64,000 nucleotides of DNA from Anaerocolumna sp. (GCA_029256725.1 JAQSXJ010000002.1:32499-96498); one strand, 5' to 3'; positions 28,101 to 36,996 are shown, counted from the stretch's first letter. Notes: a model not told the origin generated them from the letters alone. Made by a program: numbers and translations.

Positions 28101-29092
28101 AATTTTATTTTTTCATCCTTCCTATAACTTTTGGTAGAAGTTAAGCCTATAATGCTATTCCAATTCATGGGAGATATACCATCTCCTGGGCGTTTGACTC
28201 CCAGATTTTCTTCACTAAAAATTTCACCTTTTTCAATATTACGGCTTGCAACAATACTTTTTCTTACCAAAGAAATATTTTTCCTTTCAGAAACAGATGG
28301 TACTTTTTTACCATCTCCTAATGACTTCTCTATATTCCTGATAGCATGAACTAACATTTTGAATTCAGAAGGCATCATACTTGCTTTATGATCCGGACCA
28401 ATCATTGCTTTATCAAGGGTAAAATGTTTTTCAATAACTACTGCTCCCAGAGCTACAGCTGCTATTGATGCTTCTATTCCCGATGTATGATCAGAATACC
28501 CTACCGGATAACCAAATGCTTCTCTTAGGGTTATTATAGCATTTAGATTTATATCCTCAAATGGCGCAGGATATTCCGTAGTACAGTGAAGCAGTGTAAG
28601 CATATTAGGAGGGTAATTTTCAAACACTTTAAGCGCCTCACTAATCTCATCCATTGTACACATTCCTGTTGACAGGATAACTGGCAGTCCTAATTTTGCA
28701 ATCTTTTTAAGATATGGTTTGTCTGTAATTTCGCCTGAAGGTATCTTCATACGTGAGAGAGAAAGATTTTTTAAAAATTCAATACTTTGAAAATCAAACG
28801 GTGTAGACAAGAATTCTATTCCCACTTCCATAGCATACGTCTTTAATTCAACAAAATTATCAAATGATAATTCTAATTCTTCAAGCATATGCAGTTGACT
28901 CTTAGCACCCATATTATGTTCCTGATAAATCGCTGTTTTTGCTTCATCAGTCACTAATTCTTTCGCTATAAAAGTCTGAAATTTTATTGCGTCTGCACCA
29001 ACTTCTTTCGCTTTTATAATCAATTCTTTGGCTATCTCTATGTTACCATTGTGATTTACACCAGCTTCCGCAATTATAAAGGTCTTAGCCAT
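28097..29092 (-). CDS. legI: legionaminic/sialic acid synthase (LegI/NeuB family)
   Basis: The 331-residue enzyme condenses phosphoenolpyruvate with a diacetamido hexose to form a nonulosonic acid. The NeuB barrel shows FIIAEAGVNHNGNIEIAKEL and IKFQTF, the metal and substrate segments LSTGMCTMDEI and LLHCTTEYPAP, and GYSDHTSGIEA. A C-terminal SAF (antifreeze-like) domain follows (RKSIVASRNIEKGEIFSEENL). By neighbourhood the product is legionaminic acid rather than N-acetylneuraminate. It overlaps legG by 4 bp and the acyltransferase by 8 bp, so these genes are tightly coupled. Confidence 0.9.
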   Translation of the reverse strand: MAKTFIIAEAGVNHNGNIEIAKELIIKAKEVGADAIKFQTFIAKELVTDEAKTAIYQEHNMGAKSQLHMLEELELSFDNFVELKTYAMEVGIEFLSTPFDFQSIEFLKNLSLSRMKIPSGEITDKPYLKKIAKLGLPVILSTGMCTMDEISEALKVFENYPPNMLTLLHCTTEYPAPFEDINLNAIITLREAFGYPVGYSDHTSGIEASIAAVALGAVVIEKHFTLDKAMIGPDHKASMMPSEFKMLVHAIRNIEKSLGDGKKVPSVSERKNISLVRKSIVASRNIEKGEIFSEENLGVKRPGDGISPMNWNSIIGLTSTKSYRKDEKIKL

Positions 29093-29744
29093 TCACAACC
29101 TCCTTACAAGGATTCCCATACGCTTTCTTATATGACCCAAAATCACTTAGTACCACACTTCCCATACCAATAATCGTATTATTACCAACAGAAACACTCT
29201 GTTTTATAATACTCCCTGCCCCTATATGTGATTCGCTTCCGATTGTTACATTTCCGCAAAGTATACTGCCTGGACTGATATGGACATACTCGCCTATAAA
29301 ACAATCATGTTCTATTATACTTCCGCTATTTATTATAGCTCCATTTTTTATATTTGCTCCCACATTAACTATTACACTTTTCCCTATAAAGATCCCCTTC
29401 CCTAGTTGAATACAACCACTCACTGTACTTGTTTCATCAATTATATTAGGTATTTCAAATCCCAACTTACTTATCTTTTCAAATAGTTTTTTTCTGATTT
29501 CCGAATTACCAATACTTCCAACAGTAACAAATGCTTCATCGTATCCATAACCTTTAAAGAGCTCTAATTCATCATCAAATCCAATAATAGGAATACCATC
29601 CAATGCTATTTTAGTATTCTCTAAATCATTTCTTTTTTCAATAATACCAATTTTATCATAGCGATTATTAGATCTTAAGGAGTCAATCACCGATCTGCAA
29701 TGGCCGCCTCCACCAATCAATAGCAGATTATGTTTTTCTGGCAT
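29085..29744 (-). CDS. legH: NeuD/PglD/LegH-family sugar N-acetyltransferase
   Basis: The 219-residue protein starts LLLIGGGGHCRSVIDSL, the PglD/NeuD Rossmann-like N-terminus. From about residue 100 it has left-handed beta-helix hexapeptide repeats (NVGANIKNGAIINSG, GNVTIGSESHIGAGS). In legionaminic acid synthesis LegH acetylates the 4-amino group made by LegC, using acetyl-CoA. NeuD-like O-acetylation is the alternative. It overlaps the genes on both sides (8 and 17 bp). Confidence 0.85.
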   Translation of the reverse strand: MPEKHNLLLIGGGGHCRSVIDSLRSNNRYDKIGIIEKRNDLENTKIALDGIPIIGFDDELELFKGYGYDEAFVTVGSIGNSEIRKKLFEKISKLGFEIPNIIDETSTVSGCIQLGKGIFIGKSVIVNVGANIKNGAIINSGSIIEHDCFIGEYVHISPGSILCGNVTIGSESHIGAGSIIKQSVSVGNNTIIGMGSVVLSDFGSYKKAYGNPCKEVVNG

Positions 29745-30783
29745 CTTCCTCCAACCTTTCTCGCATCTTTTCTAACTCTTCAAGCTGCCCCATATCCATC
29801 CAGGAACGTTCATTAATTGGATATATACCTACTTTTTCCCCTTTTTGTATACAACTCTGAATAATGTCTGTTATATGGATAAATGTATTTTCTGGTATCT
29901 GTTTCAAAAATTCAGGCGAAATCACATAAAAGCCTGTATTAGTAAGAAAAGAAAAGCTAGGTTTTTCTTTAAGTTGCTCAACGCGTCCTTCATCCGAAAC
30001 TTGAATTGTACCATAGGGAATTGTTATATTTTTAGCAGCTGCAACAATAGTGATAATATTATTATCCCTAATATGTGTATTCATGATTTCATAATAATCT
30101 TCTTCTACTAATATATCACAATTAGTCATAAAGAATGGTTCAGTATATTTGCCTTCTAGAAGTTTTAATCCTCCGCCCGTCCCATAAAATTCTTTTTCTT
30201 CTATAAAAGCAACATCTCTGATTACTTCATTATCAAGAAAAAAGGATTTTATGAAATTCTTTTTATAATTAACTATTAAGTCGAAATGATTACAATCGAA
30301 TGCCTCAAATCTATCCATAATCAATTCTGTGATTGTTTTATCACCAACAGGTATAAGAGGTTTTGGAAGTATCTGTGTATATGGATATAACCTGGTTCCT
30401 TTACCACCCGCCATAATTACTACAGGCGCATTGACATTACGTTTTTTAATAGCTTGACCATCAAGTAGAAAACGTATTGACAGCAGCCTACGCTCTCTTG
30501 AGATAATCGGAACCGCTGTTATGGAATATTCTTTCATATAATTATCATAGTTAATCAATTCATCTTGATAAACAAACTTTGGTTGGTAATTAGCGATTTC
30601 TTTTACAAAACTGTTAATATCACCATTATGAATAATAAATCTTCTAATATCACCATCTGTTACAACAGCCAATAAATTTCCATTCTCACATACAAATGCA
30701 ATTCCTTTGGTATTTCTATCGATTATTTGCATTACTTGCAATACACTATCTTCATCTGATACTATAAAATCCTCTAATCTCAA
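29728..30783 (-). CDS. CBS-domain sugar-phosphate nucleotidyltransferase (PtmE-like)
   Basis: The 351-residue protein has two CBS motifs in its first 115 residues, followed by a nucleotidyltransferase domain starting PVVIMAGGKGTRLYPYTQ. This fusion matches Campylobacter PtmE, the glucosamine-1-phosphate guanylyltransferase that supplies GDP-sugars to the legionaminic acid pathway. Only the family and context support that substrate; a mannose-1-phosphate or glucose-1-phosphate enzyme cannot be excluded. Translation starts at TTG, with GGAGG 6 nt upstream. The gene overlaps legH by 17 bp. Confidence 0.84.
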   Translation of the reverse strand: MRLEDFIVSDEDSVLQVMQIIDRNTKGIAFVCENGNLLAVVTDGDIRRFIIHNGDINSFVKEIANYQPKFVYQDELINYDNYMKEYSITAVPIISRERRLLSIRFLLDGQAIKKRNVNAPVVIMAGGKGTRLYPYTQILPKPLIPVGDKTITELIMDRFEAFDCNHFDLIVNYKKNFIKSFFLDNEVIRDVAFIEEKEFYGTGGGLKLLEGKYTEPFFMTNCDILVEEDYYEIMNTHIRDNNIITIVAAAKNITIPYGTIQVSDEGRVEQLKEKPSFSFLTNTGFYVISPEFLKQIPENTFIHITDIIQSCIQKGEKVGIYPINERSWMDMGQLEELEKMRERLEEDARKT

Positions 30784-30812
30784 AGTAATACCTCCACATA
30801 TGACACTTATAC

Positions 30813-31949
30813 TTAGTTGTCTGTATTTAATATAGCATTAGCTACTAGCTTCACTTGATCTTTAGTTAAATTGCTGCTGCATGGTATATTAAGTACTCTA
30901 TCGTAATAATCAGTAGCTTTCGAAATATTATGTGCTTCATTAACTCTGTAGGGAGTAAGTGTATGAATTAACTTCCAAATAGGACGGGTCTGAATTCTCT
31001 GTTGTTCAAGTTTTTTTAATAAATCGTCGCGATTATTAGTGCAGTATGAATAAAACCAATAATTTGGCCTTATATTTTCTCGGAAAGGTAATAATTTAAT
31101 ACCTAACTGGATATATAAATGATAGTTCTCTTTTTTTGTTTCTATAAACTCCTCTAAACGTTCTAACTGAGCAAGTCCCAATGCAGCTTGCAAATTTGTC
31201 ATTCTATAATTATAACCAATTTCCTCATGCACAAAATATAAGGAATCATCCTTCGCCTGAGTAGACAAATACCTGCATCTATCGAGATATTTTTGATTAT
31301 TGGATACAATCATTCCTCCGCCGCCTGTAGTTATTATCTTATTTCCATTAAAAGAATAAACGCCTATATCACCAATCGTTCCTGCATGTTTTCCTTTATA
31401 TTTTCCACTGGTGTAATAAGATCCAAGTGCTTCTGTGGCATCCTCAATAACTTTGAGTTGATATTTTGCAGCAATATCCATAATTTCAGACATATCAGCA
31501 ATATTACCGAATACATGGACTACTATAATAGCTTTGATCTGTTTACCACTTAATTTATTTCTTAATATCCCATTTACATATGAACATTGTTCTTCACAAT
31601 ACTTTGTAAGTTTAACAGAATCTAAGGTTAGATAATCATCGCAATCTATGAATACCGGTTCAGCACCTACATATTTAACCGGATTAACAGCTGCAATAAA
31701 CGTAAGTGAAGGTACTATTACTTCATCATTTTCAGTTATGCCTAAAACTTTTAATGCAAGGTGTAAACCTGCAGTTCCACTTTGACAAGCAACCGCATCT
31801 TCCATCCCTGTATAATCTGAGATTTTTTTTTCAAATTCTGTTATATAAGCACCGGCCGTAGAAACCCATTCAGTCTCCAAAGCATGCTTCACATAATCCC
31901 ATTCATTCCCTTTAATATTGGGCACTGACAGCGGAATATATCCTTCCAT
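30813..31949 (-). CDS. legC: PLP-dependent sugar aminotransferase (LegC family)
   Basis: The 378-residue DegT/DnrJ/EryC1-type enzyme shows DAVACQSGTAGLHLALKVLG (cofactor phosphate cup), VIEDATEALGS and the PLP-lysine segment SFNGNKIITTGGGGM. LegC transfers an amino group to the 4-keto sugar made by LegB. Its start ETEWVSTAGAYITEFEK fits the LegC rather than the PseC branch in my reading. AGAGGAT precedes the ATG. It lies between legF and the PtmE-like gene. Confidence 0.88.
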   Translation of the reverse strand: MEGYIPLSVPNIKGNEWDYVKHALETEWVSTAGAYITEFEKKISDYTGMEDAVACQSGTAGLHLALKVLGITENDEVIVPSLTFIAAVNPVKYVGAEPVFIDCDDYLTLDSVKLTKYCEEQCSYVNGILRNKLSGKQIKAIIVVHVFGNIADMSEIMDIAAKYQLKVIEDATEALGSYYTSGKYKGKHAGTIGDIGVYSFNGNKIITTGGGGMIVSNNQKYLDRCRYLSTQAKDDSLYFVHEEIGYNYRMTNLQAALGLAQLERLEEFIETKKENYHLYIQLGIKLLPFRENIRPNYWFYSYCTNNRDDLLKKLEQQRIQTRPIWKLIHTLTPYRVNEAHNISKATDYYDRVLNIPCSSNLTKDQVKLVANAILNTDN

Positions 31950-31985
31950 TTCTTTATCCTCTTCATGTTTATAGTATATAGGTAA

Positions 31986-32687
31986 TTAATTTACACTACT
32001 ATTATTTTTATTGACTATAGTAGAAGCTATTAAAAAATCCATTTCATCATCAATATCAACTGAATGATATTTATCCATTATATAACCATAACAATTTTGA
32101 TGATAAATATTTTTATGTTTCATAAAATATTCTTTGGAAAACATATAAATAGCGCCATTTATTCTATAGTAAGTGTCTAATTTCTGCCGACCTTTTTCCA
32201 ATAACTCTTTCTTTATAAAATTGTCCATTGATAAATCCTGAGGCAGTGTATTGCACCATAGCGGAGAATGATCCACCTCACATATACTCACTACTGAATT
32301 AGCATTCTTCATAATAAATATATCATAGGCTTTTTTTATATCTTCGCAGGTTCTTAATGGTGATGTTGGTTGTAGTAGAGTTATTAAATCAAAGTCCATA
32401 TTAATACTTTCATATTTTTGAATTACCTCTATTATAGCATCCCAAGTACTGGAATTATCCCCTGATAGAACCGGACTTCTTAAAAACGGTACTTTTCCAC
32501 CATAGTTTTTTGCTATTTCAGCATATTCTAATGAATCAGTGGACACATGTACTTCGTCATAAATTCCTGACAATAAAGCTGCTTCAATGGTATAAGCCAT
32601 TAACGGCTTACCATCCAGCAGCTTTATATTCTTATCTTTTACACCTTTAGAGCCGCTCCTGGCAGGTATAATTGCTAAATGCTTCAT
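31986..32687 (-). CDS. legF: CMP-legionaminic/acylneuraminate cytidylyltransferase
   Basis: The 233-residue enzyme activates the nonulosonic acid with CTP to CMP-sugar. The CTP loop reads AIIPARSGSKGVKDKNIK. TLLQPTSPLRTCEDI and VDIDDEMDFLIA are typical of the NeuA/LegF/PseF family. Family members differ in sugar specificity; legB and legC nearby favour legionaminic acid. AGGTAACG precedes the ATG. Confidence 0.9.
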   Translation of the reverse strand: MKHLAIIPARSGSKGVKDKNIKLLDGKPLMAYTIEAALLSGIYDEVHVSTDSLEYAEIAKNYGGKVPFLRSPVLSGDNSSTWDAIIEVIQKYESINMDFDLITLLQPTSPLRTCEDIKKAYDIFIMKNANSVVSICEVDHSPLWCNTLPQDLSMDNFIKKELLEKGRQKLDTYYRINGAIYMFSKEYFMKHKNIYHQNCYGYIMDKYHSVDIDDEMDFLIASTIVNKNNSSVN

Positions 32688-32713
32688 TTTTCGTTACCTA
32701 CTGTTTAATTTTT

Positions 32714-33691
32714 CTAAACATTATATATATCTGTTTTGTATTTATCTAAATTTCCCGCAAAAAACTTTATAGTCTCTGCAAGACCATCTTTCAAACTATA
32801 TTTAGGCATCCATCCTGTCAGACTTCGTATTTTCTCATTTGAACCCAACAATCTGTTAACCTCACTTTTTTCAGGTCGTAATCTTTGTTCATCACAGATA
32901 ATACGTGCATTGGGATTGATTTGGTTAATTAACTCTTCCGCCATCTGGCCGATCGATATTTCCTGTTGTGTTGCGATATTTATTTCTTCGCCAATTGTTT
33001 TATCTGAATTTGCAATTGCAACAAATCCATTCACCGTATCCTTAACAAAATTAAAATCTCTGGTAGGACTTAAGGATCCTAGCTTTATACTTTCCTCTCC
33101 TTTTAAAAGTTGAGTAATTATAGTAGGTATAACGGCTCTTGCTGATTGCCTTGGTCCATAAGTGTTAAACGGCCTAACGATTGCTATCGGCATACCAAAA
33201 CTTCTATAGAAGCTCTCTGCTAAACGATCAGCACCGATTTTAGTTGCAGAATATGGTGACTGTCCCTGGAAGGGATGCTTCTCATCAATAGGAACATACT
33301 GCGCAGTTCCATATACTTCTGAAGTTGATGTTACCAGTATCTTATTGGTGTTTAACTTTCTTGCAGCTTGTAATACATTTAAGGTTCCTTTAATATTAGT
33401 ATCAACATAGGAATCCGGTGAATGATAACTAAAGGGAATTGCAATTAGAGCAGCTAGATGAAAGACCTGCTCTATACCAATCATAGCTTCCTGTACACCG
33501 TTAGGATCTCTGATATCACCACTGAATACTTCAATTTCATCTTTAATAGATTTGTCTAAACTATCTAACCATCCCCAGGAATTAAATGAATTATAGTAGG
33601 TAAACGCTCTTACTTCGAATCCTTCCGTCACTAACTTTTCTGTCAAATGGCTTCCAATAAAACCATCAGCTCCCGTAACCAATACTTTCAT
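32714..33691 (-). CDS. legB: NAD-dependent sugar 4,6-dehydratase (LegB family)
   Basis: The 325-residue extended short-chain dehydrogenase has the NAD motif VTGADGFIGSHL and the catalytic SPYSATKIGAD (YxxxK). NSFNSWGWLD is characteristic of LegB, the GDP-GlcNAc 4,6-dehydratase that opens the legionaminic acid pathway. I chose the ATG at 33691, with AGGAG 7 nt upstream and the usual MKVLVTG start; a longer frame reaches back into maf. It begins immediately after the maf stop codon, so translation is probably coupled. Confidence 0.91.
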   Translation of the reverse strand: MKVLVTGADGFIGSHLTEKLVTEGFEVRAFTYYNSFNSWGWLDSLDKSIKDEIEVFSGDIRDPNGVQEAMIGIEQVFHLAALIAIPFSYHSPDSYVDTNIKGTLNVLQAARKLNTNKILVTSTSEVYGTAQYVPIDEKHPFQGQSPYSATKIGADRLAESFYRSFGMPIAIVRPFNTYGPRQSARAVIPTIITQLLKGEESIKLGSLSPTRDFNFVKDTVNGFVAIANSDKTIGEEINIATQQEISIGQMAEELINQINPNARIICDEQRLRPEKSEVNRLLGSNEKIRSLTGWMPKYSLKDGLAETIKFFAGNLDKYKTDIYNV

Positions 33692-33692
33692 T

Positions 33693-35558
33693 TTAATTCT
33701 CCTTACTCCAAGGTTCAAATTTACTTTCTATAATACTTTTTATTTCGTCTGCTGCTTGTATTATTAATTGATATATTTGTTTACTTTGTATAAAAGTATC
33801 TTCCATATTTTTTTGTTGATTATCAGAAATTTGATAAATGTCTTTCATTATGCTTCTTGATACATCGGTAATATAACAATCTATAAGAGGGTACATTGAT
33901 TTTAAAGCAATATATTCATTGCCTTTCATAATTCTTTCGGTCAAGTTCCTTCCAGTTTTATCTTCCTGTGAATTCCTCTTACATTTAGTAATCATCTGAT
34001 CCGAAAGTTTAATTAAGACACTTGCTTTACGCTTAATAGAAACCAACTCATCGATACCATTCATTACATAACGTTCTATTTTATTTAAATCACTTTTTGT
34101 GTAAGTTGGAGATAGATTATTCTCAATTTTTTTTATGTCAATACCATTATCGGGAAGGCTTTCTAGAACTTCTGATAACTTCATCGTTTTAGTGCCTTGA
34201 ATTAATGCTCCTCCCTCTGTAGCATTAATAAATTCAATACCTTTGTCTGCGTTTAATTCAATCACATCTTTAAACCATGTTAAATATTCATACCAATCGT
34301 ACCTGGATTTGACTTTTGCTCCATTAGTACCCTCCACCCATATTTCATCTTCTTTTAATACTTGTTGCATATTGGCACCTGCATGAGATGTCTTTCCGTC
34401 ATCTGCATATGCTAGATCTTGTCCTATCATAACTATTTTTTTAAAACCAAGCTGAATGGCAATAGCAAAAGCAGCAGTGGCAACTGATTTACCAAAGTGG
34501 TTTCCGCCATCAATTTTTTTTCCTATTTTATATAGTATATTATCCAAAAACATAAAGGGATCATAGATAATTTTTTTACCAATATGAACATCTAATATTT
34601 TACTACTGGAATTTATTTCAACGAATAATGGTATATCAATAACACTACCTTTACCAAAATATTCAGCAGGCTTTATGGGGTCTAGAGTAACTGCATAATC
34701 AGGTATAATTCCTTCTTCATATAAAAATTCCAACGCTCTATCCACACAAAAAATAACTGCTTTTCCTTTTGTATCTTTTAAATATCTTATATTTTTTTCC
34801 AACGAAGGACCTGCCGCAACAATAATGACAGGTATATTTTTCGGAAATACATTATAATAATCATTAATAATATTACAGTTTTTAACATATTTTAAATTTG
34901 AAAACATATTTTCTACAGCTATCTTTCCAAAGAAAGCATTCGTATTTTCACCTAACATGACACTTTTATTATTTTCTCTTATTATATTTAAAAAAGCCTT
35001 ATAATCATCGATGAATAATCTATCATATTGAGGTAATGCAGCAATTGTCTGTGTTGCTATATTATTAATGTAGACAAACTGTCTTAAGCAGCGTCTAAAA
35101 TTCTCTATATCTTTATGACCTATATATAAATATACTCTCGTATCTTCTAGAATTTTTTCTAATAAAAAATTTTCCATTGTAAATTTGTAAATATGCATAC
35201 TTGGTTCAAAGATTATTATGACATCATCTTCATTTAATTTACTTAATAACTTTTCAATATAAAAACCATTACTAAACCCAAATAAAATAACAACCTTTTT
35301 AATAGCTTGTAAATCAATTCCTTCTAACCATTTTTCCACTTCATAATTAATATCATAAATACTATTCATTCTAAAAGTATGATTTTTTTTGATTATTTCT
35401 AAAATATTGTTATTATCCACTGCGGATATAACTTTTATGCCATCTATTTTATCTCTTGTGCTTTCTTTTATTGAAGCATCAGAGCTAATTTCTATATCTT
35501 TACAAAGAGAAATATTCTTATATTTCAAAATTTCCATATTTTTTTCATAGACATTCAT
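33693..35558 (-). CDS. maf: flagellin nonulosonic-acid transferase Maf (DUF115)
   Basis: The 621-residue protein belongs to the motility-associated factor family, glycosyltransferases that attach legionaminic or pseudaminic acid to flagellin Ser/Thr residues. The central MAF/DUF115 domain (about residues 215-400) shows IPVIIVAAGPSLEKNIRYL, FCVDRALEFLYEEGIIPDY and MIGQDLAYADDGKTSHA. The N-terminal part (ILFGFSNGFYIEKLL) and the helical C-terminus are also typical. GGGAG precedes the ATG. Its place between flagellin and the legionaminic acid genes supports flagellin as the acceptor and CMP-legionaminic acid as the donor. Confidence 0.92.
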   Translation of the reverse strand: MNVYEKNMEILKYKNISLCKDIEISSDASIKESTRDKIDGIKVISAVDNNNILEIIKKNHTFRMNSIYDINYEVEKWLEGIDLQAIKKVVILFGFSNGFYIEKLLSKLNEDDVIIIFEPSMHIYKFTMENFLLEKILEDTRVYLYIGHKDIENFRRCLRQFVYINNIATQTIAALPQYDRLFIDDYKAFLNIIRENNKSVMLGENTNAFFGKIAVENMFSNLKYVKNCNIINDYYNVFPKNIPVIIVAAGPSLEKNIRYLKDTKGKAVIFCVDRALEFLYEEGIIPDYAVTLDPIKPAEYFGKGSVIDIPLFVEINSSSKILDVHIGKKIIYDPFMFLDNILYKIGKKIDGGNHFGKSVATAAFAIAIQLGFKKIVMIGQDLAYADDGKTSHAGANMQQVLKEDEIWVEGTNGAKVKSRYDWYEYLTWFKDVIELNADKGIEFINATEGGALIQGTKTMKLSEVLESLPDNGIDIKKIENNLSPTYTKSDLNKIERYVMNGIDELVSIKRKASVLIKLSDQMITKCKRNSQEDKTGRNLTERIMKGNEYIALKSMYPLIDCYITDVSRSIMKDIYQISDNQQKNMEDTFIQSKQIYQLIIQAADEIKSIIESKFEPWSKEN

Positions 35559-35569
35559 AAGGTATCTCC

Positions 35570-35878
35570 CTATTTTATATTACTATATTTCCTGATATTT
35601 TCCAACAGTTCATAGCGCAATGTATCAGCAAGTCTGATAGCATCATTGTTTTCAATATCTTCAACTATTTTTATAAATAAACTATTAGATAAATCTACAA
35701 ATTCTTTTTTAGTTTGATGATCAAGAAAATTAAATTGGTTTAAAATATCTTCTATATCTTGCAGTATTGATCCCAATTTTCCAATACCTTCATTTATATT
35801 TTGCTGGTATAAACATGTAACTACTTCATCAATACCTATACTCAAAAAATCTATTCTATTACTTAGTGTATCTTGCAT
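35570..35878 (-). CDS. small protein of unknown function between flagellin and maf
   Basis: This 102-residue acidic, helical protein (SIGIDEVVTCLYQQNINEG, GKLGSILQDIEDIL) matches no family that I can name. It has no signal peptide, membrane segment or cysteine pair. GAGGT lies 5 nt before the ATG. It is the first gene after the flagellin terminator and lies 11 bp from maf, so it is likely co-translated with the glycosylation genes. A flagellin chaperone or Maf partner is a guess from position only. Confidence 0.78.
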   Translation of the reverse strand: MQDTLSNRIDFLSIGIDEVVTCLYQQNINEGIGKLGSILQDIEDILNQFNFLDHQTKKEFVDLSNSLFIKIVEDIENNDAIRLADTLRYELLENIRKYSNIK

Positions 35879-35891
35879 AATACCTCACTAT

Positions 35892-35922
35892 ATTAAAGAA
35901 GCCTGGCATTAAGCCAAGCCTC
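35892..35922 (-). terminator. flagellin terminator
   Basis: On the minus strand GAGGCTTGGC and GCCAGGCTTC form a 10-bp stem using two G-U pairs, loop TTAAT, followed by TTTAATAT. The pairing works on this strand only, fitting the flagellin transcript. The weak T-run could allow read-through into maf and the leg genes. Confidence 0.8.
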
Positions 35923-35946
35923 TTTTCTTTATATTGTTTAAATAAA

Positions 35947-36819
35947 TTACTGTAATAATGAAAGAACACCCTGTGTAGCCTGATTAGCCTGAGCCAATAC
36001 GGATTGAGCTGCCTGCTGAAGGATATTGTCTTTGGAGTATTTAACCATCTCTTTAGCAATATCTGTATCACGGATACGTGATTCAGCTGCCTGTAAGTTC
36101 TCAGAAGTGTTATCAGCATTAGTAATAGTATGCTCTAATCTGTTCTGAATTGCACCTAAGTTAGAACGCTGTGTTGATACTTTACTAATAGCAGCATCTA
36201 TTGTAGTAAGTGTTGAGTTTAATTTAGTAAGGCCAGAAGCTTTAGCACCGTTTGCTGCAACCTGTGTAAATACACTTGTTAATTTAAATGTAGCTGTAGA
36301 TAATCCGATATTGCTAACTGCCATATTCTGAATCTGAGTTGTAATAACCTGTCCTGCATTAGCACCCACCTGTAATTGTAATGCATTGTCAGTTCCGCTA
36401 AGACCACCAGAAAGTAATTTCTTTGTATTGAACTCTGTCTGTTTAGAAATACGATCTGTTTCTGATAATAACTGAGATACTTCTGTCTTAATGGAATCAA
36501 TTTCAGTTGATGTATTAGTTCCGTTGGAAGCCTGGACTGTTAACTCTCTAACTCTCTGAAGAATAGAATGTGTTTCATTTAAAGCACCTTCAGCTGTCTG
36601 AATTAAGGAGATACCATCCTGAGCATTAACTGAACCCTGATCAAGACCTCTAATTTGTCCTCTCATTTTCTCAGAGATAGAAAGACCAGCTGCATTATCT
36701 GCTGCACGGTTGATTTTGTAACCAGAAGATAATTTCTCTGTAACTTTCTGAAGACTATTATTTGTGATGCCTAACTGTCTGTTTGTATTAGCTGCTGTAA
36801 GATTATGTTGAACTACCAT
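35947..36819 (-). CDS. hag: flagellin
   Basis: The 290-residue filament subunit has the conserved N-terminal D0/D1 region (VVQHNLTAANTNRQLGI, KLSSGYKINRAADNAAGL). Its C-terminal region is also conserved (LGAIQNRLEHTITNADN, ESRIRDTDIAKEMV, ending ANQATQGVLSLLQ). The variable middle is short (about residues 145-205) and rich in Ser, Thr and Gly, giving sites for O-linked legionaminic acid. AAGGAGG precedes the ATG. A sigma-28-type promoter and a 120-nt leader with hairpins lie upstream. CsrA, FliW, FliS and Maf are all encoded nearby. Confidence 0.97.
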   Translation of the reverse strand: MVVQHNLTAANTNRQLGITNNSLQKVTEKLSSGYKINRAADNAAGLSISEKMRGQIRGLDQGSVNAQDGISLIQTAEGALNETHSILQRVRELTVQASNGTNTSTEIDSIKTEVSQLLSETDRISKQTEFNTKKLLSGGLSGTDNALQLQVGANAGQVITTQIQNMAVSNIGLSTATFKLTSVFTQVAANGAKASGLTKLNSTLTTIDAAISKVSTQRSNLGAIQNRLEHTITNADNTSENLQAAESRIRDTDIAKEMVKYSKDNILQQAAQSVLAQANQATQGVLSLLQ

Positions 36820-36827
36820 ATTTATTT

Positions 36828-36860
36828 CCTCCTTGAAATTATAGTAGCATCCATGCTACT
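36828..36860 (-). promoter_or_regulatory. flagellin ribosome site and putative CsrA sites
   Basis: The minus strand reads AGTAGC-ATGGAT-GCTACT (36860-36843), a hairpin with GGA in its loop. It is followed by the Shine-Dalgarno AAGGAGG (36834-36828), whose GGA lies 20 nt further on. A GGA in a hairpin loop plus a GGA in the ribosome site is the arrangement by which CsrA represses hag translation in Bacillus. Both csrA and fliW are present at 40.1-40.8 kb. Confidence 0.6.
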
Positions 36861-36882
36861 AATTAAATTTTTATTTATAACA

Positions 36883-36930
36883 TCATTCTTAATTCATACG
36901 GCCGTACGCTTCCATCTAAATTAAGAATGA
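36883..36930 (-). promoter_or_regulatory. 12-bp inverted repeat in the flagellin leader
   Basis: TCATTCTTAATT (36883-36894) and AATTAAGAATGA (36919-36930) are perfectly complementary around 24 nt that contain the palindrome ACGGCCGT. It forms the 5' half of the flagellin leader and may protect the abundant mRNA from decay. Confidence 0.6.
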
Positions 36931-36949
36931 TTTGTTATATACATATATT

Positions 36950-36977
36950 ATATCGGATTATAAATTATGAAACTTTA
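36950..36977 (-). promoter_or_regulatory. sigma-28 (SigD)-type promoter of flagellin
   Basis: The minus strand reads TAAA (36977-36974), 16 bp, then TCCGATAT (36957-36950), close to the TAAA-N15-GCCGATAT consensus. The start would be near 36942. Confidence 0.8.
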
Positions 36978-36996
36978 TAGCGATTTAGAAAATATT

